Positions 1 through 16,061 of a stretch of 64,000 nt of DNA are shown in pieces (within the stretch, counting starts at the first letter, position 1; every line of letters starts with the position of its first letter). This stretch comes from Bretschneidera sinensis (taxonomy: Eukaryota; Streptophyta; Magnoliopsida; Brassicales; Akaniaceae), in contig CM043698.1 in assembly GCA_023935145.1 (NCBI GenBank), positions 37,430,001 through 37,494,000 of the forward strand. Direction: 5' to 3'. The notes under the pieces were generated by a model. That model saw only the letters and a program-made list of their open reading frames with translations. It was not told the origin of the DNA and made no database searches. The translations under genes and the position numbers were made by a program.

Positions 1-1190
1 CAACAAATGATGATAAACGGATTCCACCATTCCTATGCAAATGTAACACCGATTAACAAACACCTTTCCTCACTTTTGTAAGATGTCCATCGTTAGCCTC
101 TCTTTTTGTAAGATGCCCATCATTAGCCTCTCTTTTGTAATTACTTATAAGCAAAAGCTTCTCTTTTGTAATTGGTACTGTAATATCATGAAAATCTCAG
201 GCTATATGATTCATTTGACCTAAAACTGCAAAAAGAATTATGGAGAAAAAAATACCATAGTATTTAACCGCTATTTAAGCAGCTTAGGCATTGCAGCATC
301 ACCTTGGGAGTCCTAATCAAGAAGATATGTCAAAACGAAAATAGAGATAATAATGCAAGAAACGTATCGGCACTGATCATGATTGAAAACTTCCTAAAGA
401 GTATCGTAACATCACTCTACCAATTTAGAGAAAAGTACCCTAATAATGCTAAATAATCTTTTATGTCTCACATCTATACACTACATGGTTTATATGATGA
501 TAATTGGCACCACATATCAAGTAAATTCACAAAATATATGTTTTACTGGCCAATTGGAAGTGTGGCAAGAACAATGATAAGACAAGAAAGCACGGATCAA
601 GATGATGACAATATTTTAACTGTATACATGGCATTATAATGAGTGAAAATATGAACCGTAGATTCAACTCAAGAAATCCAAATAGTTGTGACAAGGCACA
701 TTTCAGGTGGCCAAATGCATTAAGGTGACGACAATAAAGTAGACTTGATTCTTTGGAGAAATGAAATGAAGAATAAGGTCCAAATGCAATTTAAAACGGT
801 TAAAAAGCTCTAATGAGAATGTGTTTGCAATAACTGATATTTTATATGAAACTCAATATAAGCCAAATCAACCAACATGGGTAGATGAAACCACAGAATC
901 AACCTCCTGTACAACCCAGAACTACAATACCCTTGACAAGAAAAAAACAACTTCAGTATGCTGTCAAAAAAAGCAGCAGCACAAATAACTAATATTTCAT
1001 TACCCATTTAAAGATATGAGAATTCAACTCCACACACTAACCTACCATGAATCCAAACGAAACATTCAAGAAACATCAATGTTCCTATCATAATTAACTT
1101 AAACCCATCACAAGAAACCATCAAATCCAAAAAAGAATAAATAGTTATTTAAATTAAAAAAAACACATTAATTCTTTACTTATAAAAAAA
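1..1190. other. Noncoding stretch left of the beta-amylase fragment
   Basis: No exon of a recognisable gene was found on either strand. If the beta-amylase-like fragment to the right were complete, its next exons would lie here on the minus strand, but I find no beta-amylase motifs. The only structure seen is a short tandem repeat near 73-165. Short open frames here have no family resemblance. Confidence 0.5.
73..165. repeat. Short tandem repeat, about 36-bp unit
   Basis: Two to three imperfect copies of a unit containing TTTTGTAAGATG, CCCATC and TTAGCCTCTC lie head to tail; the last copy is degenerate. This is seen directly in the sequence. No function is implied. Confidence 0.6.
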
Positions 1191-1218
1191 CACATTAATC
1201 GACTTAAATTAAACAAAA

Positions 1219-1761
1219 AAGAAGAAGAAACCGTACCAGTGAGGATCCCCGGGGCCAATGCCGTACTGGTGAAACGCCATGCCGGCTCGGACCTTCAAGC
1301 CGCAGCTCCTAGCCAGCGCCACGAGCTCCGCGTAGCCTTGCCAGTTGTAAACGCCAGCCCGCTCCCTCTCCATCAGGCCCCACCACGCCGGCCGCAGCCA
1401 GAGCATGGAAAGACTGCATCATAGCCTTCCGCCTCCGCAAAAGCCCCGCCGAGCCCACCGGGTCCACGGGAAGCTTCACGAACACCGGCGACCCCCTCCT
1501 CCTCCCCCAGGCCGCAAACACGTGTTGCAGCTCGTACTGTACGTCCCCGTTGTCGGGAGAGATCGAGCCGCCCGCGCCCGACGACTTGGATGAGTTGAGC
1601 CGGGATGAGACAGCGAGTCGACAGCGATTCAGCGAGTCAGTCGTGGACCGTTTTGAGCGAGCTAATGCCATGGAGGGGAAGCGAGTGAGGCGAGTCGACT
1701 CGGTGCGAGTACAGCAGAAGGAAGCTGAAAAGCTTGGTGTTGATGGAGACGCGATCGCCAT
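1219..1761 (-). pseudogene. BAM9: Inactive beta-amylase 9-like gene fragment, frameshifted
   Basis: Read on the minus strand, the frame starting at 1761 gives a Ser/Arg-rich, plastid-transit-like N terminus, then GSPVFVKLPVDPVG and KAMMQSFHALAAAGV, the start of the glycoside hydrolase 14 domain of BAM9-type proteins. Near 1375-1382 the frame is lost. Homology resumes one frame over with WWGLMERERAGVYNWQGY and GLKVRAGMAFHQYGIGPGDP. Comparison with the family suggests about 23 bases, coding the usual EGVVVEVW stretch, are missing between short GGTGG-like repeats. Homology stops at GDPHW beside a possible donor (GTACGG), and no later exon is found to position 1. BAM9 proteins are plastid, catalytically inactive regulators of starch turnover. 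I call this a truncated pseudogene; a sequencing gap plus distant exons is the alternative. Confidence 0.8.
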
Positions 1762-1789
1762 TGAATGGGAAATTTACAGTTAGAGTTAG

Positions 1790-3400
1790 GGCTTTGGAGA
1801 AATTTAGAGAAAGAGAGGGTTAGTTAACGAGACGACTACACAGTCAAGAGAAGGTGTACGCTCTCCGCAGGGCCATCACATTTCTGTGATTTTTAGTTAA
1901 TAAAATCAGTGAAGCGAGAATATATAGTTTTATGCCTCGGCAAAATGTTTGCGTACGTGGAGCTTAGTGATTGGTTAAAACCAGATGTGTATTTTTTTTT
2001 TGGCTAAACGAACCAGACGAGTCAAGAGTATGATTCTTTGATTGATAAATACGGCTGCAGAGTCAATAATGGCCGTTAAAACTGTTTTTAGTGTTTTGCT
2101 TAGACGTTAAGGTTAATGCGTGCTGGAACCTTACGAGAAAGTGGCTATTTATACGGGAAAATGTCCATTTTTGTGTAGTCAAATTTCAAAGACGCTAATA
2201 GTAGAAAATTATAAAGATAATGAGCTGTTTATGGGATGTTACTTGCAAGATAATGATTAGCATTTCGTTAAGCATTCTCCATTACAGCTTCCATCTTATA
2301 TTGTCTATGAGGACATAACTTATCTCAGCTTCCATCTTATATTTGTCTATGAGGACATAACTTATCTCTTTAAGTTTTTATTTTTATTTTTATGGAACTA
2401 TCAAATAAGTTATCTATGAGAAAACTAACCGTAAGGTAATGACTCTGTGAGCTCGTAATGATCACAACTTAAAACCAATGAATAATATTACATCTGTTGA
2501 TTCAACAATGTGAGTCTCATGCTCACAATGAGCTAGTAACTCATAAAATTGAAAAAAAAATTGGATCCATCGGTTCAAACATTGTGTTTTTGGATTAAAT
2601 GTATCACAATCGTCTATATAATTAAAACCTTAATGATGAACGGACATCCGATCCAAACACAGCGTTTGGATCCAGTGCACCCAATAATTTCCCCATAAAA
2701 TCAGCAAAATTACTTGACAAGCATGGCAGTTGGCGTTCATCACCAATCAACTTTGGCACCTATTTCTTAACTGAGCAAGCAAACCATACCCGGCATTTTG
2801 CTAATTTGCGTGAACCCCCTACTAAATAATAGATGAGTCCAATTATAAAACTCCCAACAACTTGTATTTGCAAGGTAATAACTAATCCTCCCCCCAATCC
2901 AAATAAAAATGAAAAAGAAAAAATATAGGCGAACTAATTACATAACATCAACATTTGAAGATAATGGCACGATCTAATTACCATCATTTCACGGAAGAAA
3001 AGAAACATTTGAAGATAAGTGAAAAAATTATGGCCAACCATAAATATCAAACTGAATCTAATCTAATCACATGTTATGTTCTGGTGATCTGAGCTCATGG
3101 CTACACAGCCACATGCTAAAAAAAAAATCGACTTCTCTTCACATCTGAAGCTCACGAGGCCCATGATGACTTGTGCCTATAGGCGTTGGTATAATGTGGT
3201 GCGCCCTGTAACACCATTAACTCACTGATGCAAGCTTCAACGAATTCACTGTACAGTTTCAAAAACAATATGCATACTGTTTATGAGTTTTCCCCAATGC
3301 TTCCGGGTTTTGTTACCTTCTCATGTAACCATACTGACGTGTGACAGGCTACATAGCCAACCCTAAAGAAACTGCAAAACTATGCAAAACTGCTAGAGAA
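1790..3400. other. Intergenic region with no gene seen
   Basis: AT-rich DNA between the beta-amylase fragment and the 3' side of the importin gene. Only short unrelated open frames occur. A 41-bp direct duplication lies at 2285-2367. The segment from about 3400 to 4117 probably contains the importin 3'UTR. Confidence 0.5.
2285..2367. repeat. 41-bp direct duplication
   Basis: The unit CAGCTTCCATCTTATATTGT followed by CTATGAGGACATAACTTATCT occurs twice in tandem, starting at 2285 and 2326. The copies differ by a single extra T. It looks like recent slippage or unequal crossing over. Confidence 0.85.
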
Positions 3401-4117
3401 AACTATAAGAACAAATAAGAGCATCATATTGAACATTTACCGGATGATGAACTTTGTATAAATATTGTAATTATGAAATAGTACGACAAATGCATGACAT
3501 GGATGCCCATAAATTATGTGGTTGTAACCAAACCCACACGATGGGCAAAAGTATACTGAATGACAATATATGGCAAGAGCCCAAACTCTCTAACAATGGA
3601 CATGTAACAATGCAATACTTTACGACACCAAATTCTGGTGAGAGAGAAAAGAAAAAAGAGGCCAAAGCAAGGAGGAAAAAATTTAAAGGTTTTATGACAG
3701 CTGCTAAAGTTCCCCAACCCCTGAACCATATCTGCTCCACCAGCCACTCCCAAAAAAGCTATCACCAACCCACAGGAGACATTGGCAGGGCAGGGTGTGA
3801 CTGGGGTCTCTCCTATCTCAATCTTTCCACACCCCAAACACGCTTCCCTTCTTCTTTAACCAAAAGTTCATCCATTTCTGCCAAGTAAGCAGAGAACTTA
3901 AGGGTCATCACCGCCAAATTCCTCCATGCAATGGAAAAGAAAAACTAAAAATAACAAAAAACCAAATCCGCGCTGCAGATGAGAAATACTGACAGCCAAA
4001 CGACCCAAACATCTGCGCCCAAAAATGGTGATGACCTAACCCAGGGTTTGGAATCCCAGACCCAACTTGACACACCAAATGCATGCAAGATCTAAAGTAT
4101 AAGGAGTAGCCGGTGCC

Positions 4118-6844
4118 TCAATAAGAAATAGCACGACTGATGGCCAACTTGGCCCATTCAGCAGATTCCTTAACCATATGATCATCTGATGACAAACATT
4201 CATTTAGAAAATCTTTGCTTGACACAGACTGCTGAATCAAAGAACCTGCATTACTACCCAGTGTATCTGCTAAATCTCCGAGAACACCAATCGCTGTCTT
4301 AATCACAGTATCATCCCTATAGAAACCCAATAAAAAAGATGGGGTCAGGCACAGTGAAATTAAAAATTTCAGCAAAAAGTTAAAAAAAAACAAATAAATA
4401 AGATACTGATCCTGCAGAACTTACATATCTTTCTCCATGTACAAACCATCTAAGAACTGAAGAACATGAGGTGCATACGGCAGCAGCAGCTGCGTCTTTG
4501 GAGAGCCCTTGAAACCTTGAAAGATCCCAGAGTATGCCTCCAGGATTCCATTTCTCAGAGAGTTGGTGTACTCTATCATATCATCATCAGCATCTGATAT
4601 ATGCACTGTTACATTCATTGCCTCCTGAAGCATGGGCATAGCATAGACCAAGTATTTCTCAAATTGTTCCCCAATTGCCAAAGCAATGTCACCGAAACAA
4701 GAAAAGATGGGAGGTTTCACAGATCGGTGCAACTGATTGCTTGACAAATTTTTGAGGAGTTGGGTCATAATCCCATCACAATATGGCAATATTTTATCCT
4801 CCAAAGCCCTGCATATATCCCCCACCACACCAACAGTGATTGCACAGACCTGATAATCCTCAAAATTCTGCAAACCCATTTCCAGATACTTGAAAAATTC
4901 CGGCATGTACTTTGCAAAATCAGAGCCTGATGCATAGGCAAGGGCTCCAATGGCAAGCATCGCCTCCTCATGAGCCGTGGCACTTCGACAAGCAAAAACT
5001 CTCAAAAAAAGGCCCATCATCTGGTCAGCGTACTGCATTAAGGCGTATTTTGTTTGCTCGGATGATCCTAGCTTCTGTATAATGACCTGCAAACAACCAC
5101 AGAGAAGGCCTTGTAATTCATTTTGCCTCTCCTTCTCATCAGATGAAAGCTTCTGCCCCTCAAGAGTCTGATGAAGCTCCATCATAATGAGTGGAACTAA
5201 TTGCATCACCATCGGAGTTGTCTCATCAGTAGAACACCTCACAACTTCATTTAAAGTCTCATAAGCTGCAGTTCGGAGACGTGATTCTCCTGCATCTTCT
5301 CGGTGAGTCACAGTGAGAAGAGCCTGAATAATCTCCTGGAAATAGGGAGTTAATTGAGAGGATGATGCTCCCCCATCCTCATAACCTTGGGCAAGGAAAT
5401 AGAGAGCACCGCATGCTTTCTCAGCGACATTTGGAACATCTCTCATGCTGTGAAGCAGAACAGTAATTATCTGCTGGCAATTTGCTTGGGTAATTATGGA
5501 TGTCTCAAAAGCTGACCCATGTAGGAACTCGAACATTCTTCCAAGAGTCCATGCAGTAGTGTCCTTAACATGGTTATTTGGATCATTCATGAGAGCATTA
5601 AGCATGAAGTTCAGAGAAACATTAACAAGAGGTATGAGCTTGTCAGGTGACGGACCTTCTAGAATAGAACCAAACGCATAAGTGGCTGCCTCCCTTTGCC
5701 TCCAATCAGGTTTGGTTATATTCTCTTCAATAAATGGCATAACAAGTGTAACAATATCATCTCCAACTGTCCGTGCAACCAAACCCAAGCATGTGCCACC
5801 AGCCATCGAAATATTCCAAGCCCCTTCATCCTGATCTTGATCTTCTTCCTGCTTAAGTAGGGTCTCCAATAACATGGGAACAAGAACAGGAAGTGCCTGT
5901 TTAATGAAGTAAAAGCAAGGTACGTCAGAATCCCCACTAAAATCATCTCCATATTCTTCCAGTATGTCTATCTCCTCGTCACAAATTGAACTCCAGAACT
6001 CAATGGCCTGAAGAGCAACTGGTTCATCATCTTCTTTAACAACCTTCGCAGTAATGTTGAAAATATCTTGAATGTAGGGAGACAATTTTTCATAGTAGGT
6101 TGATGATATGGCAACCAAACACTCAAAAGCTGCCTGCCGAATCTTCAGTTCTGGGGAGAGAGTAGCCTCACAAACAACTCTCATGATATAGTCGCGTTCC
6201 ATGTCATTCGAGAAATTTGCCTGAGCAAAACCAAGGGCATTATACAATGCTCGCGTAGCAGCAAGTCTGACATCATTATTACTCTCAGAGGAGTTCATAC
6301 CCTGAACCACAGCTGTAAGTATCTTATTTACATGATCCTGATCTATGACAGCTGGGGAGACTTCTTCACAAATGTACCCAAGAGTTTCAAGTGTTGCCTG
6401 CTTCATCTGAACTGGAAGCTGATGAATATTCGACAATAATGTTGGTAGAAGTTCTGGCCACTGTTTATGTGGCAACTCAATACCTGCTACCTTTGCAATG
6501 ACTTGTGATGCAGTAGATCGAGCTTCATGAGCAGGAGAAGAGAGTGTCTTTAACAAGAATGTTCTGATCTGAGCCTTCACAGATGAGTCCAATGACAACC
6601 ACCTCTGTTCAAGCTCAGACTTCCGATGTTGTTCTTTCGCATCCAAGGCATTCTTTAGAATCAAGCCTGCCAATTTCCGACTCTCAATAGGTTTATCGTC
6701 ATTGGCCAATTCCACAGAAAGAGAATGCAAAAAACTTGGAAGGTTTTGCTCCTGAAATTGTTTTAAGTTCTCTTCTGCATGCCTACGGACGGTGCTCTCT
6801 ATTGCTTGTGCATTTAATAGAATTTGGGTGACTTCCATTGCCAT
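4118..6844 (-). CDS. KPNB1: Importin subunit beta-1 (karyopherin beta 1)
   Basis: Nuclear import receptor that carries importin-alpha/NLS cargo through the nuclear pore and is released by RanGTP. Two coding exons on the minus strand: 6844-4425 and 4316-4118, joined by a 108-bp intron (GTAAGT donor, TATAG acceptor, split ATG codon). The product is 872 residues, the usual size for plant importin-beta. The N terminus (MAMEVTQILLNAQ, then RRHAEENLKQFQ) is the importin-beta N-terminal domain, followed by HEAT repeats throughout, an acidic stretch (EEDQDQDEGAWNIS) and the conserved end ESAEWAKLAISRAISY. I chose the ATG at 6844 because it lies 7 bases inside an exon after a TTTTCAG acceptor; the in-frame ATG at 6865 would be intronic. 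No disruption seen. Confidence 0.97.
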
Positions 6845-6850
6845 TTGAAT

Positions 6851-8054
6851 CTGAAAATAACACATCCAATAAATTAGTAAGATAAGAGTATGTGTTTATA
6901 CTAACCTTAAATTCATGAAACAAAACAAATTGTAAACCCGTGAGTTACATACATGACTTACCACAAAAACAAATAAATAATGTTACAGAAAACTACCAAA
7001 TGCCAAAGCACTTATAGCCAAAGAAAGTATGTTGGAAATAACTAAGTACTTATAAAAAAAGACAGAAAAACAAAGACATGGCTGGCGCAAAGCAGAAAAG
7101 TAGAAGTCCAGGTCATGCAAAGTATTGCAAACAAATCATCTTACTAATGAAAGCAACTGTATTGCAAAATATTATACTCTTATGGGAATGAAACTGCAAA
7201 TCAAATATCAACTACTAATTATGAGTTGAAGTAGGAAATGAGAGAAAAATTAGTTCTGAATCAAATTAAAAAGTTATTCCAGGTGAACCTGACTCGGCTA
7301 CTGGGGCAACTCTTTCATCTATTGCAGTGCCATAGATATATAAAGGACATATTTTTCCCTTCTATGCATTAGTCAAACATGCAACTGATACAGCGGAATT
7401 ATGTGAAGGCAGCAATCCACATATGTGACGCAAAACACTATACTTAGAAAATCTAACAGATACAAAGAAGACAGGCAAAATGATTAAACAACTAAGTTCT
7501 TCCTTTTTCGTTCCTATAAGAACTCTCACAAGTCACAAATTGATAGTTGCGAGGCAGGATATCTAATTTTAGTGAAATCATCTATCAGCTTCGATGGCAT
7601 CATGATCGAAATTACACTAATAATGACTACTCAGCTGAAAATAAAACAAATTAAAATCAAACCTTAATCTATTATTCTATTGTATCCTGTTGAACTCCTT
7701 TCCATGAGAGAAGAAATCAGCACTCATTTGCTTTTCTATTTTTTCCTTTTTCCACTTTTCAAAAGTGAACAGCTTAAGTTGTTCGTCTCAAATAGAACAT
7801 TATAGTTAACAAGACAAAATCAAAATCGGTTATTCCAGATAAATCATCTCGTCCAACGTTTTCCTGAGCAACCAAACAGTGCATAAGCAATTCACTGAAA
7901 TCAAATCAATTTATTACCAGTAAAATCGACGCAAAAACAACAGTGATCCCTAATAACATAAACAAACTTACTGCAAAACAATACGCAATAACTATCCAGA
8001 TCAAGCCGCAAGGCAAAACGCGAAGAGCAATTAGATTACAGAGAAAGTACTTAC
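6851..8054 (-). other. Intron in the importin-beta 5'UTR
   Basis: On the minus strand a donor GTAAGT at 8054 follows an untranslated first exon, and an acceptor TTTTCAG ends at 6852-6851, just before the start codon. The intron is about 1.2 kb, AT-rich, and holds no convincing open frame. 5'UTR introns of this kind are common in constitutively expressed plant genes. Confidence 0.75.
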
Positions 8055-8160
8055 CCCGAGTTAGTGAGTTGACTCGGAGAAACAGAGTAAAAGATCGTTT
8101 CGATATTGGATTGAGAGGAGAAAATGAAGGGAGAGGAAGAAACAGAGAAGCGGCGACTCT

Positions 8161-8170
8161 GAAACCCTAG
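8161..8170 (+). promoter_or_regulatory. Telo-box-like AAACCCTAG near the importin-beta 5' end
   Basis: GAAACCCTAG lies just upstream of, or inside, the untranslated first exon of the importin gene. AAACCCTA telo-box motifs are frequent in promoters and leaders of plant housekeeping and translation genes. The motif is seen directly; its activity is inferred. Confidence 0.4.
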
Positions 8171-10156
8171 CAGTGACAAACGCATCAATGTAAAAGCTTT
8201 CTGGATTTGAAAATAAGAAGAAACAATCTCATTTTGTAAGGGATTTCCAGGTAGTATCACGCGAGATTTTTAGAGCGTGAACGCGTACCATTTTGATTGG
8301 AGTTATGAGATCTGGCCCCACTAGAGCGCCGACTCGAGAAAGCTGATGATCTGATTGGTTGGGGATATGCACGCGTCTGATTAGTTGATTGGGATTGAAA
8401 TGGAAAAGTAATATTATCACCGTTATCATTTCAATTGTTCATTTATTTTGTATGGGGTTGATGTGCAGGAACCGGTAATTACTGTTCTTTAAATATTAAC
8501 ACGGTTATTTTTCCTGCACTTCTTTCAAAAAGAATAAATTAATAACATTTTTTAAAAAATAGTCTCGATAGGTTGTGCTAGATTTTGGGATTAATCATAT
8601 TTTAAACCACTAAAATAGACATTCCAAATTTTCGCTACGAAAAACTCGATATGCATCAAATCCAGGTGCATCATAGATGGGATACAAATTATATTTTTTA
8701 GTAGAGGAGACAAATTATTTGACTTCACTTGAAGCACGGGGCATCACATTGTAATAAAATTTGAAAGAGATAAATTTTAGTTTTCTTGTGTTGTTAGCTT
8801 ACTCAAAACATCTACGAAGAGACAAAGTTGGCCAGTGCTCCACTTTGCCTTTTTTTCATAGTCTTCCTAGTTCCCAAAATTGTTTTGAAGTGTTACCATG
8901 CTCCAACTTCATGAAAGAGGGTGAAAATTTCAAAAAAAAAAAATGGCTAAATTGAACTCATGTTTGAATCTCACTTGAGATGTAACATAGGTAAATAACA
9001 TAGTCTGATATAAAATTGACATATGATTGCTCATGAGAGTAATCGAATCATTTCATCTCTAAAAAAAAAATGATATTTATTTAAAGAAAAAAAATCTGAA
9101 AATTATTATAACACAAAGATAAATATGATAATTTTATCTCAGATAACTTTACAATATTTTTTTTATTAGTATACCAACCATATATCAAAGACATATTATT
9201 TTAAGTGCATATTCATTATATATTTTTTTTAAATATTTTTTTTTCACTTTTTATTTTCGTTACGTCAATCTATCTAAAGTATGAACACAATATTTTAATT
9301 GATTTTTTTTAATGATATTTTGAATTTAAGAGACATAAGACTTGATTTTGACTGATTTAGAATAGACTTCAGATAACAACTTGAGCTTACCCAATCAGAC
9401 TTCACCTACTTTCCGCCATCAACAAAATTAAAAAAAATGACTGCACTAAAAGAATATATGATCAATGAAAAGAGTAGAAATGAAATTGAGAGTTATAAGA
9501 GAGAAGTTGAATCTGAAAAGTTAAATCAAAATTCGAGTGAGGAAGGGGTAAAGTAGGTTTATATTATTATGCCATTGGACTTGCTCATAATTACATGAAT
9601 GTCAAATGGGAATAGACTTTAAGGTGAAAATACCGATGTGACCTTACTTTAACCACGTGGCAACATTGATTTTTGTCTAATTAAATTATTTATATTCAAT
9701 TTTTCCTTTTTTTTTTCATACAAGATTTTTTAATTTCATTAACCGAGTTTGTATTCTTAACTTGATACTGGATGATTTCTTAATATATAACATTTAGCAT
9801 TTATTTTTTCTGAAAGGGAATAACATTTAGCTCTTTATTATTCATAATATATTTACATACTATAATATTCTACAATTATTTTTCCCACACAAAGCACATG
9901 ATATTAATAGTTGGTGTGAGATAACAGTTGGTAGTCACACCTTGTTCTCTTTTAAAGTATCAAGTTTGAATGATTGAATCCACTTACCTAAAATTCCATA
10001 AACAATATTTATTTTTTTATAATAAATTTTCAGCAGATATATCAACAAACAACTTATAAACAATCTCTGAAGATACAAAAGAAGGGGCAACATCTATCCA
10101 AATACCATCTCACAAAGTGCTTGCCTAGCTAATTTGTGTGTTACCATTTCAGGACC

Positions 10157-10240
10157 ATGTTTGGAGAAATCTTAATTAGAGATTAAATCATACATGTGTG
10201 ATGTTTAATGTTTAATTTATGCTTTATCCCAAACAAATAA
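10157..10240. mobile_element. Short MITE-like inverted repeat
   Basis: The left end ATGTTTGGAGAAATCTTAAT and the right end (reverse-complement TGTTTGGGATAAAGCATAAA) are imperfect inverted repeats that enclose about 80 bp. The TGTTTGGG-type ends resemble those of other short inverted-repeat elements in this window. No clear target duplication was found. Confidence 0.4.
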
Positions 10241-10551
10241 TATCCAAACAATCTTCTTTTAATTTGTGCATGTGATGATTGCGTTTGAAACAGAGATACA
10301 CTGGCAATGTTTGAGAACAACTTATTTGATACTTTAAGTTGATTTTTTTTTAATTTACAAAAATATTAATCAATTCAAATCAAATAATCTAATAATTTAT
10401 ATTTTGATTGCAGTTTATCAGTAAAAATGTATTAATATGTGGTTTGGTTTGGTTTGATTAAGTTTTTTTTCTTCTAATTTTTAAAAATTAGGTGCCAACT
10501 TAAAGCTGCATACAAGTCGTTACTAAACATCACTTGTCTGAATGATTAAGG

Positions 10552-10995
10552 GTATGTTTGGAAGTGATTTTTGAAAACTGTTTTCAGTTTTTAAAAACTA
10601 CAATAAGTTTTCAAAAACTCAAAAGATGTTTGGAAAACACTTTTCAAAAGTAATTTTTTGAAACAGTTTTAAAAAAATCAGTTTTCAAAAACTATTTTTT
10701 GAAAATCCCAAATTGGTGTTTTCTGATATAATTTTTTAAAAATAACTCTAAAATTTTGAAAATAAAACAATGTTAATTATTTTTAAGTATTTAGTAATAT
10801 GAGAAATAAAATTAATATAGATTTTAAATTTAAATTCAAAACTGAAAATAATTATAAAGTGTATCAAAAGAGTTTTCAAAATAAGATTATCCAAATAACA
10901 TTTCACTGTTTTCTGTTCTGGAAACAATTTTTAAGTTACAGTTATCTAAATATGTTTTCTTCAAAAAATATTATAAAACTTTTACTCAAACATAC
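10552..10995. mobile_element. MITE-like element with GTATGTTTG ends
   Basis: The left end GTATGTTTGGAAGTGATTTT and the right end, whose reverse complement begins GTATGTTTGAGTAAAAG, enclose about 444 bp of AT-rich DNA. The interior is full of self-complementary TTTTCAAAAACT-like blocks, so the strand can fold extensively. It has no coding capacity. It looks like a non-autonomous terminal-inverted-repeat element. No target duplication is certain. Confidence 0.5.
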
Positions 10996-11795
10996 TTTAA
11001 AAATTTGAGAGAGGAAGGTTTTGGATTTTTTTTATTTTCAATTTTTAATTGAGATAATCTTAATTTTTTGTTTGTTTATCAAATTTAGCGATTTTTAGAT
11101 AGATGATACAATTTGAAACACTCATAAAATTGAAAAGAGATATTGATGTATTTTAAGAGGCAATTTGTTGTAAGTACCAAAACTTACGGGGTAGTGATGA
11201 TATTAATCTTTGTATTTCAGGATGCAACAACATCCTTTCTATTTATACACTAAAAACAAAATATAGTCCGATCATAAATGTCTTTACACTGTTTGTGTAA
11301 TTCTGTTCTCCTTTTAATAAAGAAAAAGATAAATGCAAAAACACATTTGTGTTTATATGAAAAATACATCAATTCATATATTTTTAAATTATTATTGAAA
11401 ATGGAGATTTAAAAATGAAAGTGCATACTTTTAATTAATGATTGATTAAAATTAAAAGATGTAAGCGTTGCATTCATGTTTTTGATGCAGTTGTGAGAAA
11501 CATTACAATCCCTGTCCACATAACAGAATTCGAAACTCTCATCTACTCTAAAAAGATGCAAGGGTAACACTTTAGTTAACAATCAGCTAGGATTCAATGA
11601 TGCAAGTGTGTTCTTTTAAAATTTAGGGATATAAATATGTTTTTTACATATATACATGGGTGTTTTTATAATTACACCAAAAGAAAAAAGTAGTAAAAGT
11701 AAGTCCGTAGAGGAGACATCCGAAAATAAATGGCCAGGATCCTCCCAACACGAGATCCAATTTCATTGGTTATTCGCATCCGTCCTCCAAACCTG

Positions 11796-11811
11796 ATTGG
11801 TCCACGTCATC
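11796..11811 (+). promoter_or_regulatory. ER-stress element (ERSE-II / plant UPRE) of BiP
   Basis: The sequence ATTGGTCCACGTCATC contains ATTGG-N-CCACG, the ERSE-II consensus, fused to an ACGTCATC half. It matches the plant unfolded-protein-response element described for BiP promoters, the target of bZIP28/bZIP60-type factors with NF-Y. It lies 100 bp upstream of the TATA box and 269 bp upstream of the BiP start codon, as expected for an ER-stress-induced chaperone. Confidence 0.88.
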
Positions 11812-11895
11812 GTCGATGACATGTTCCCTCCGTTTGCTTCTATTTTAGTTGAAAACTTGCACGTTAGATGCGGAGACGACGTAAATTTCCTACTC

Positions 11896-11902
11896 TATAA
11901 AA
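11896..11902 (+). promoter_or_regulatory. TATA box of BiP
   Basis: CTCTATAAAAGCC is a strong plant TATA box. Transcription would start near 11925-11935, giving a leader of about 135 bases before the ATG at 12065. Confidence 0.75.
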
Positions 11903-12064
11903 GCCTGAAAACTATCACGCGCGTTCTACTAAAACCAGAAAAAAACCCTTATTCAAAACTCCAGCTCCATTCTCCTCGAGAGAAAGATAGAAGTGATTAA
12001 CAGGTACAAAGAGAGATAGAAAACGAAGTGTGATTTAGAGAGAGGGAGAGGGATTACACGCGCG

Positions 12065-16061
<3,997 letters not shown>

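Larger units (their letters stand above)
8270..11750. other. Intergenic region between importin-beta and BiP, with MITE-like elements
   Basis: About 3.5 kb of AT-rich DNA between two divergently transcribed genes. I found no coding region. It contains at least two inverted-repeat elements (about 10157-10240 and 10552-10995). The right-hand end merges into the BiP promoter. Confidence 0.55.

Noticed and set aside
3454..3888. 144-residue open frame on the plus strand
   Set aside because: It lies opposite the importin 3' flank, has no family resemblance and a low-complexity Lys-rich patch; it most likely overlaps the importin 3'UTR by chance.
4765..5952. Several short frames inside the importin exon on both strands
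   Set aside because: All are alternative-frame shadows of the 2.4-kb importin exon.
8761..8955. 64-residue plus-strand frame in the importin-BiP intergenic region
   Set aside because: Low-complexity end, no resemblance to any family, and AT-rich noncoding base composition.
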